From Anaerolineales bacterium (GTDB lineage: Bacteria; Chloroflexota; Anaerolineae; Anaerolineales; Villigracilaceae): DNA of 8,905 nt. The notes below the pieces were generated by a model. That model ran no database searches and had not been told where the DNA came from. It saw nothing but the letters and a program-made list of their open reading frames with translations. The position numbers and the translations under genes were made by a program. The stretch is from positions 1 to 8,905 of the forward strand of contig JANWWB010000269.1 of NCBI GenBank assembly GCA_025056515.1, written 5' to 3'. Shown here in pieces: positions 1-5,340 of this stretch (position 1 is the stretch's first letter; each line of letters opens with the position of its first letter).

Positions 1-2
1 TC

Positions 3-572
3 ATAACCGGCAATCAATCTTCCGTCGAATGTAAGGCGATTTACCCGATATCTGGTCGGAGAATCTTCGAAACTAATTTCTAAGAGGACTAATTCTGTTT
101 TGCTCGCTCTTAAGTCCGAGACATTGATAATCCCAATCGTCTCCAGTTCAATCGTTCTAAGAAGCTGTCCGGCGGAGTCGTAACGTAACAGGCGATTGCC
201 AACCAGATCGGCGATAACAAAGCTTCCATCCGGCAAGATCGCCAATGCATTCGGACCGGTTATCGCCATATCAGGAATGCCTACTCCCTGGTACGTTACT
301 CCTTCTTCTCCTACAGGAATGGTAAAAACCGTCTCGTACAGATCTCCTGGCCGGTTACGGATAACAGGAAATGGGGAAATTGGCGCAGAGGTAAGGGTCG
401 AGAGTGTGACAGGCGTAGAACTTGGAGTGCCTGTGAACGACTGAGTAAAAGCAGGCGAAGGGGTCAGGACAGTGCCTGCTTCTTGCTGTGTTGTGGTGCA
501 AGAGAGCAAAAACATTGCCACGAGAAAAAATGTGCAAATGCGTAAGGTCGAAGTGATATTCACTATGTGCAT
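3..572 (-). CDS. NHL/beta-propeller-type lipoprotein, C-terminus beyond left edge
   Basis: This open frame runs from ATG at 572-570 leftward off the window without a stop, giving 190 visible codons. It begins MHIVNITSTLRICTFFLVAM and continues to a lipobox-like LLSC, so export and acylation at Cys25 are expected. A Thr/Ser/Pro-rich linker follows to about residue 70. Near residues 108-140 there is an NHL-like repeat: NALAILPDGSFVIAD, then GNRLLRYDSAGQLLRTIEL. This is the usual strand pattern of NHL or SMP-30-like propellers, which act in protein or ligand binding. A clear SD (AGGAG) lies 8 nt upstream of the ATG. The gene diverges from everything else in the window. Function is not assignable beyond a surface-exposed propeller; a lactonase-type enzyme is possible but no catalytic residues are visible in the fragment. 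Confidence 0.8.
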   Translation of the reverse strand, partial: MHIVNITSTLRICTFFLVAMFLLSCTTTQQEAGTVLTPSPAFTQSFTGTPSSTPVTLSTLTSAPISPFPVIRNRPGDLYETVFTIPVGEEGVTYQGVGIPDMAITGPNALAILPDGSFVIADLVGNRLLRYDSAGQLLRTIELETIGIINVSDLRASKTELVLLEISFEDSPTRYRVNRLTFDGRLIAGY

Positions 573-580
573 ACGTGGAG

Positions 581-585
581 CTCCT
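581..585 (-). promoter_or_regulatory. Ribosome binding site of the left-edge lipoprotein gene
   Basis: On the minus strand AGGAG is followed by an 8-nt spacer and the ATG at 572. It fixes the start of the left-edge gene, which leads directly into a signal peptide. Confidence 0.7.
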
Positions 586-628
586 GCGAAAAGGAATTCT
601 AAACAAGGCGGGCTAACTATACCTTAGA

Positions 629-657
629 TTGACAACTGCCTGATGACAAGCTATAGG
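629..657 (+). promoter_or_regulatory. Possible sigma70-type promoter
   Basis: A perfect TTGACA (629-634) is followed by exactly 17 nt and then TATAGG (652-657), a 4/6 match to the -10 consensus. It points towards the hydrolase remnant and lies about 180 nt upstream of its likely start. It may be the relic of that gene's promoter. Only sequence similarity supports it. Confidence 0.35.
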
Positions 658-836
658 CCGTAGAAGTCACTTTTCTGCTCTTAGGGACACTTGCATACTA
701 ACAGCAAGTTCTCTCTTTTCACTTGATCACTTTCTCAGTCAAACGTTTCCCAAAGTCAAGCCCTTATAAAAAAATGGGTTTTCTTGAAGTCACTTGAGAG
801 GTGCCGAGAAACACAGGCTTTTTATTATGCTTTGCT

Positions 837-1697
837 GTGAATCGATTACCTGTTATCATCATTTTTACTTTGTTTGCCCTTGCATGTGAGTTGCGCCTCC
901 AGGTAGATGACGCTCACGCCGGCCTTTTCTGCGCTGCGTATTACGATTTCCTTGACAATGCCATCCTTGGCGTTGAACCCTACCTGCTCGGTCTCGACCT
1001 GTACATCCCTGCCAATGCCCAAAACGCTCCGATGGTGATGTGGGTTCATGGTGGTGACTATGTCGTCGGCAATCAAGCCAATCAAACGAGCCATAAAATC
1101 ACGCTTTTCAACACGCAGGGTGGATTCTGCTCAGCGTCAACTCCTGGCTGAGCGCGCCTGATACAGGCGCAGCGCAATTTACAGACCACTTCATGGACGT
1201 GGCGGCCGCAGGCGTGGGTGCATAAGAATATCGCCTTCTATGGCGGTAATCCAAACCGCATTGCCCTGCTCGGACACTCAGCAGGCGCCGACATCATTTC
1301 GAACGTCACAGCCGATCCAGCTTATGTCAGTGAATATAGCCTCGATCTCTCTGTTCTGACCTGTGCTGCCCGCTCGACACCGAGGGCTTCAGCAAGCTTA
1401 CAGCCGCCAAGGCGACTCGATGGCGAACAGGGGCAATGGAAACGTGCCCTAGGTAACACCCCAAACGACTTGACCGAAACTTCCGCTACTCCGCTCTTCG
1501 ACCCGGCATTGGCATCCTGCCCATACTAGAGGGCTTTTGCGGCAACGAACGTCGCCGGCGAATCGAAAATCCATAAGGGCCGACACACTTGGTCGCTGCG
1601 TCCTGACCAAGTGCTTGCCGCTGGGGTGCAAAGCCGCAACCTGGACGCGACCCGTCTGATTGTGGACGCTTTCTTTTCGCTGCCAACACCGTGCTAG
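837..1697 (+). pseudogene. Broken alpha/beta-hydrolase (carboxylesterase-like)
   Basis: The family is a serine alpha/beta-hydrolase of the esterase/BD-FAE type. Frame A (837-1118, possibly from GTG 801) gives a hydrophobic leader, then YYDFLDNAILGVEP, LDLYIPANAQNAP and the oxyanion loop WVHGGD (HGG at 1047-1055). At about 1113-1121 the homologous reading moves to another frame: WILLSVN, then LSAPDTGAAQFTDHFMDVAAA. At about 1211 it returns to frame A: WVHKNIAFYGGNPNRIALL, with nucleophile elbow GHSAG at 1272-1286. At about 1370 it shifts again (LDTEGFSKLTAAKA, from 1373), returns near 1420 (EQGQWKRALGN), and shows a shifted RPGIG segment near 1499. In frame A a TAG at 1527 interrupts the gene, and the frame finally ends at 1695-1697. 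Several indels, a stop, and substitutions such as HGGD for the usual HGGG indicate a decayed gene. The catalytic Asp/His region is not recognisable. Sequencing errors are a less likely alternative, because the neighbours are intact. Confidence 0.8.
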
Positions 1698-1719
1698 GAA
1701 AAATGCTCTACTGCGCTCT

Positions 1720-1748
1720 CTGAGCCGATGTGCTATATTTTCTATAAT
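1720..1748 (+). promoter_or_regulatory. Likely promoter of the lipoprotein/glycosidase operon
   Basis: A perfect -10 hexamer TATAAT occupies 1743-1748. Seventeen nt upstream is CTGAGC (1720-1725), only a 3/6 match to TTGACA. Transcription would begin near 1755, giving a leader of about 55 nt before the first gene. The location just ahead of four tightly packed co-directional genes makes it the best operon promoter candidate. The weak -35 suggests low basal activity or an activator, which is inference. Confidence 0.45.
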
Positions 1749-1793
1749 CGTTTGTTGAAGACATTTCCGTTTATAGCAAATGACAAAGTCAGC

Positions 1794-1801
1794 AAGAGGA
1801 G
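1794..1801 (+). promoter_or_regulatory. Ribosome binding site deciding the start of the PQQ-propeller gene
   Basis: AAGAGGAG followed by an 8-nt spacer and ATG at 1810. The earlier in-frame ATG at 1780 overlaps no SD and would add ten polar residues before the signal peptide, so 1810 is preferred. Confidence 0.7.
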
Positions 1802-1809
1802 CGTGTACA

Positions 1810-3885
1810 ATGAAACTGAAATGGCAGGTCGTGCTCTGTGTTATGTTAGGGATGCTTCTGGGGGACGGATGCTTGTCTTCGTTGCCTATTCCTGTAGAGC
1901 CATCTAACACCTATGCCTCGCCGACCGCAAGTCCATCCGCCGAGCCTCAGACGACCTTCGTGCTGACAACCAACCCATCCGCAACGCCCGTCGCAACTTC
2001 TGCATCACCTGTTTCTCCGGCCTCTAGTTCGGAATGGAGCCAGCATGCCCATGATGCCCAGCATACCGGCTACACCTCTCAAGTCGTACCGTACCCTTGG
2101 CGCGTGCGTTGGATTTGGAACGGGGTGGACGAGCGCGGTCGTGTTCGCAAAGTGACCTCGAGCGGTTCGTTACCGCGCAACGTGCAGCCGGTTACTGGCA
2201 GAGGTCGCGTGTATATCGCTGCCGGTGTAGATGGGGTTTTTGCCCTGGATGAGGCTACCGGCGAACAAGTCTGGCAGCGAGCTGGACTGGGAGATGTGCG
2301 TTCGACCCTCGCCTATGATGCGCATACACAGACAGTCTTTGCCCTCTCGGCGAATGGACGATTATATAAATTGAATGCCGCCGATGGCGCGCTGTTGGGA
2401 GAATTCAACTCCGGCCAAAGCAGCGACCTGCCTTTGCCTCCGGCCCTGAGCGGTGACCGCCTCTTCTTCTCCATGGGTAGCGCTGTCTTTGCTGTTCAGA
2501 CCCAGACCATGGAATTGCTTTGGCGGTACGATGCTGGGGCGCAGGTGGCCGTCCCGCCCGCTTACTCGCCCTCGCGCAACCTGGTCGTCGTTGCAACCGA
2601 GCCAGATCTCTACGTCCACGCTGTTGATGGATCCAATGGCACTTTGCGCTGGCGCGTTCGTCCGGTGCATCCTGACCGGAAATTCGAAGACCCCACCGAA
2701 TACCGCTACGGCTGGCCGGTCATCGCCGAGAATGCCGGTTATGTCTTGATCAAAGTGCGCCTCGATTGGGAACGTATCTGGCAGGATTGGCCTCAGACCA
2801 ACCCTGAAATGCGCCGTTTTCTGACCGAAAATCCGGGAGACCAGGCGCTCTTTGTTCTCGACCTGGACGATGGAAGGATACCGTTCCTTGCCAATGTGGG
2901 ACATGGTGGATACGGCGATGGCGGCTATATCCCTATGGGGCCGCAGCCGGTCGTCAAGCGCCTGGAAACTGGCCAGGAAGTCGTCTATATCGTCATCCGT
3001 GCCAAACATGCTTACGATGCCCGTTGGGATTCGCATTTCGGCGAGATGATGCTCGATGACCGCACGGTCTCTGGCTTGCAGGGCGGCGATGTGCGCTTTA
3101 TCGCTTTTGATTGGCCACCCGGCAGCTCCGATCCGTTCCTACTCACCGATGAACAACCAAATATCTCCATGGCAGGTGATTACCTTTTCGGTGGGCACTG
3201 GGAGGCAGGCTTTGCTTTACGTCTCCTCGATCGTTCTGAGCGATATGGTAGTTTCGACCATAAAATCCCTAGCGAACGCTTGGCAACTGTTGTGACCTCG
3301 CAGGATAACGCCGGCGCCTGTCCTTTTACTCCTTCCCACTATTGCGCTAGCGGTTTGGAAAACACGCGCGGCTACGATTTAGGCTTTTATATCTACTACG
3401 GCATGTGCGCAGTGTATGTCCGCTACTGGAGTGAATATGCTGTTTGGGTGATCAGTAATGACAACTTGTATTTTCGCAGTTGCGATGGCGCTATCATAGC
3501 CCTGACCAGCGGTCAACCACCTGCTTCGGCCGGAGCAAGTTGGCCGGTTGTACACGCAGCGCCCTCCCTGGTGACCGGCCCGGTTGCGGTTATTCCCTAC
3601 ACCGAAGCGCGCCGCTGGGATGGTCAGATGGTAACGGTTTGGGGAACGATCCAGTACGTCTTTAACAACGGCAAGTACGTTCTATTGGGCTTTGCTCACC
3701 CACATCAGGGTGCTTTTAAGGCGCTCATCCCGAAATCGGCCTGGTCCAACTTTTCCGCTGCGCCCGAAACGCTCTATGAGGTTGGTCAGACTGTATCGGT
3801 AACCGGAACCATTTCCTGGTATCAGGGCGACCCGGCTATCTACGTCCTAGAACCTGGGCAAATCCATCGGTTGACCATCCCCTGA
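1810..3885 (+). CDS. Exported PQQ-type beta-propeller protein with OB-like C-terminal domain
   Basis: A 691-aa protein with signal peptide MKLKWQVVLCVMLGMLLGDG then Cys21. The lipobox (GDGC) is not canonical, so lipidation is likely rather than certain. A Ser/Thr/Pro linker covers about residues 25-75. It is followed by WSQHAHDAQHTGY (76-88), the Trp/His/Asp/Thr-Gly motif that commonly opens PQQ-like (PF13360-type) propellers. Propeller repeats are visible at about 133-157 (VYIAAGVDGVFALDEATGE), 176-200, 217-240 and 259-284, each in the form strand, Asp/Asn-Gly, strand, T/D-G-x-x-x-W. Further blades are less regular, including ALFVLDLDDGR and a late NDNLYFRSCDGAIIALTSG. The last 101 residues look like an OB-fold module (VTVWGTIQYVFNNGKYVLLGF, then VSVTGTISWYQGDPAIYV). 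No dehydrogenase signature or PQQ-binding residues are evident, so a binding or scaffolding role is more likely than redox catalysis. It is the first gene of the operon, 11 nt before the next. Confidence 0.8.
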   Translation: MKLKWQVVLCVMLGMLLGDGCLSSLPIPVEPSNTYASPTASPSAEPQTTFVLTTNPSATPVATSASPVSPASSSEWSQHAHDAQHTGYTSQVVPYPWRVRWIWNGVDERGRVRKVTSSGSLPRNVQPVTGRGRVYIAAGVDGVFALDEATGEQVWQRAGLGDVRSTLAYDAHTQTVFALSANGRLYKLNAADGALLGEFNSGQSSDLPLPPALSGDRLFFSMGSAVFAVQTQTMELLWRYDAGAQVAVPPAYSPSRNLVVVATEPDLYVHAVDGSNGTLRWRVRPVHPDRKFEDPTEYRYGWPVIAENAGYVLIKVRLDWERIWQDWPQTNPEMRRFLTENPGDQALFVLDLDDGRIPFLANVGHGGYGDGGYIPMGPQPVVKRLETGQEVVYIVIRAKHAYDARWDSHFGEMMLDDRTVSGLQGGDVRFIAFDWPPGSSDPFLLTDEQPNISMAGDYLFGGHWEAGFALRLLDRSERYGSFDHKIPSERLATVVTSQDNAGACPFTPSHYCASGLENTRGYDLGFYIYYGMCAVYVRYWSEYAVWVISNDNLYFRSCDGAIIALTSGQPPASAGASWPVVHAAPSLVTGPVAVIPYTEARRWDGQMVTVWGTIQYVFNNGKYVLLGFAHPHQGAFKALIPKSAWSNFSAAPETLYEVGQTVSVTGTISWYQGDPAIYVLEPGQIHRLTIP

Positions 3886-3896
3886 AAGGAGCAAAT

Positions 3897-5339
3897 ATGA
3901 CCCCCGAAAACCGTATTGATAGGGTGGGTTCGCTTCTGTTAACCATTTTCCTGCTGATTGTCGGTTGCCGACCTTCAGCTGACGTCCCCCTCCCAACGCC
4001 GAGCGCTGACTGGGGCAGCCCACCCCCCTTGGTCTTTTCTACCGGTTGCAATCCGGACCTCCAGCCGCGCATCAACGCGCCGGGGTTCGGCGCCCAGGAA
4101 GTGCCCTTTGAACAAACTTCTATTGCTTGGTTCGGCTATCTCTCACCAGAGAGCAACTTTACCGATATTCGGGTCGGTTATAACGATGCCTATTTGTATG
4201 TGTATTTGGCTATTTTTGACCGCCATCTCTGGTACGAGGAGCAACCTGTGCAGCAGCGCTTGACGGACTGGGATGCAGTGACCTTGTTTCTGGATACCTC
4301 TGGCGGTGAGGCGCTTTCGCCGGCCTCCTGGAAATTTGTCGCTCAGTTATATGGCGAACCATCCCCTGAGCGACGCGCGGCCTACCGTTGGAACGGTGCA
4401 AACTGGGAGCTGACCGAGCTTGCCTTCGAAGCCATCCCCGGCTGGCGTGGCAATGCCCTTAACAACAACGAGGATACCGACCGTGGCTGGGCAATGGGGT
4501 TTACCGTTCCGTTTTCCGTCTTAGGCCTTGTGACCGCGCCTGTGGAGGGTACCACCTGGCGGATAGCAGTCATCACCCATGACCGGGATGAGCAGGATGG
4601 CCCCGTTCTCCCTGAACAATTCTGGCCACCCTCCTTCCGTGCTGAGATGCCCGCTTGCTGGGGGTGGTTGCGCTTCGGCCTGCCGGAATATCACAGGGAC
4701 GCTTCTGCAACCGGTTCACTTCTCATTGTCCGCCCGACCCAGGATAGTCCGCTTGTTCCGGATGCCGATGTCGGCGGCGCCAGTTCCAACCAATGCCCGG
4801 GAGACGAAAATCACATTTGGAACGAGTGGGCCAACCGGAATTACGGCCACGCGCCAGATTTCAACATCCAAAATCAATCGGATGTCGCCGACTGGCCATG
4901 TTTTTCCAAGTATTACATCACCTTCTCCCTAGAGGGACTTCCGGCAGGCAAGAGAATCGTCTCGGCTACGCTGACGCTCTATCAGTTCGGCAGTGCCGGC
5001 GGAGACCAAGCGCGCCCCTCATGGATTCAGGTTTTGATTGCTGCAGAAGATTGGCAGGAAGAAACGATCACCTGGAACAACGCTCCCCTCGCCTATGAGA
5101 ATATCGGTGGAACGTGGGTCGACCCGATCACCGAACATCCGGGCTGGCCGGGGATACCGCGCTCCTGGGATGTGACCTATGCTGTGGCGCGCGCCTATGC
5201 TCGCAGAGAACCACTCCGCCTCGTTCTTTATGAATCCGGTTCGGCATACCACAGCGGCAAGTATTTTGTCTCTTCGGATACCGGCGATTGGAATGCTGCC
5301 GGTCGTCCACGCCTGGAGGTTGTTTGGGGAGAGCCTTAG
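3897..5339 (+). CDS. Lipoprotein with CBM9/DOMON-like and DNRLRE-type modules
   Basis: A 480-aa protein. The start is fixed by AAAGGAG 5 nt upstream of ATG 3897. Signal peptide GSLLLTIFLLIVGC gives a good lipobox (IVGC, Cys24), followed by a short Pro-rich linker. Residues about 60-262 resemble the CBM9-like/DOMON sandwich: FTDIRVGYNDAYLYVYLAIFD, then DWDAVTLFLDTS, a WAMGFTVPFSVLG strand and a closing CWGWLRFG. Residues about 275-478 look like a DNRLRE-type (CBM96-like) module. Supporting motifs are YGHAPDFNIQ, a run ending SATLTLYQF, EDWQEETITWNNAP with the hallmark W-N-x-A-P, RSWDVTYAVARAYARRE and a terminal PRLEVVW strand. Both modules bind carbohydrate in characterised relatives. No catalytic domain is present, so I infer a surface-anchored glycan-binding or adhesion partner of the enzymes encoded downstream. 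The ligand cannot be read from sequence. Its stop lies one base before the next ATG, suggesting translational coupling. Confidence 0.83.
   Translation: MTPENRIDRVGSLLLTIFLLIVGCRPSADVPLPTPSADWGSPPPLVFSTGCNPDLQPRINAPGFGAQEVPFEQTSIAWFGYLSPESNFTDIRVGYNDAYLYVYLAIFDRHLWYEEQPVQQRLTDWDAVTLFLDTSGGEALSPASWKFVAQLYGEPSPERRAAYRWNGANWELTELAFEAIPGWRGNALNNNEDTDRGWAMGFTVPFSVLGLVTAPVEGTTWRIAVITHDRDEQDGPVLPEQFWPPSFRAEMPACWGWLRFGLPEYHRDASATGSLLIVRPTQDSPLVPDADVGGASSNQCPGDENHIWNEWANRNYGHAPDFNIQNQSDVADWPCFSKYYITFSLEGLPAGKRIVSATLTLYQFGSAGGDQARPSWIQVLIAAEDWQEETITWNNAPLAYENIGGTWVDPITEHPGWPGIPRSWDVTYAVARAYARREPLRLVLYESGSAYHSGKYFVSSDTGDWNAAGRPRLEVVWGEP
5326..5333 (+). promoter_or_regulatory. Ribosome binding site deciding the start of the membrane/glycosidase gene
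   Basis: GGGGAGAG lies inside the end of the preceding gene, 7 nt before ATG 5341. The frame is open further upstream to an ATG at 5179, but that would overlap the previous gene by 160 nt and prefix unrelated residues, so 5341 is chosen. Confidence 0.6.
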
Positions 5340-5340
5340 A

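Larger units (their letters stand above)
573..836. other. Divergent intergenic region
   Basis: This stretch separates the leftward lipoprotein gene from the rightward broken hydrolase. It is more AT-rich than the genes. I see no RNA gene or small ORF with a good SD. It contains one promoter-like pair (629-657), and a 10-base direct repeat GAAGTCACTT at 663-672 and 786-795. A TATAGT-like box on the minus strand (616-621) could serve the left gene, but no convincing -35 sits at the right distance. A GTG at 801 is in frame with the hydrolase remnant and could be an upstream start. Confidence 0.5.

Noticed and set aside
355..606. An 83-codon minus-strand frame overlapping the left lipoprotein start
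   Set aside because: It is a different frame of the same DNA that encodes the signal peptide and linker of the left gene; that frame has the SD, lipobox and downstream propeller repeat.
753..785. Possible hairpin/terminator around an A-rich loop
   Set aside because: Only a short imperfect stem (TCAAG-CCC against GGG-TTTT-CTTGA) with a bulge and no proper T-tract; too weak to call.
1100..1530. Programmed ribosomal frameshifting in the hydrolase
   Set aside because: No slippery heptamer or downstream structure is evident at the switches, there are too many shifts in alternating directions, and a stop at 1527 also interrupts the gene. Decay is simpler.
1780..1809. Upstream ATG for the PQQ-propeller gene
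   Set aside because: No SD at the correct distance, and it adds a polar extension before the signal peptide. ATG 1810 has AAGAGGAG 8 nt upstream.
1449..1910. A 153-codon minus-strand open frame spanning the end of the hydrolase remnant and the operon start
   Set aside because: It would cover the operon promoter and SD, and its translation shows no domain. The plus strand explains this region better.
2362..3036. A 224-codon minus-strand open frame inside the propeller gene
   Set aside because: Antisense to clear PQQ-type repeats, with no signal, motif or SD of its own.
5179..5340. Upstream ATG for the membrane/glycosidase gene
   Set aside because: It overlaps the DNRLRE-type domain of the previous gene by 160 nt. 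ATG 5341 has an SD and begins the first membrane helix.
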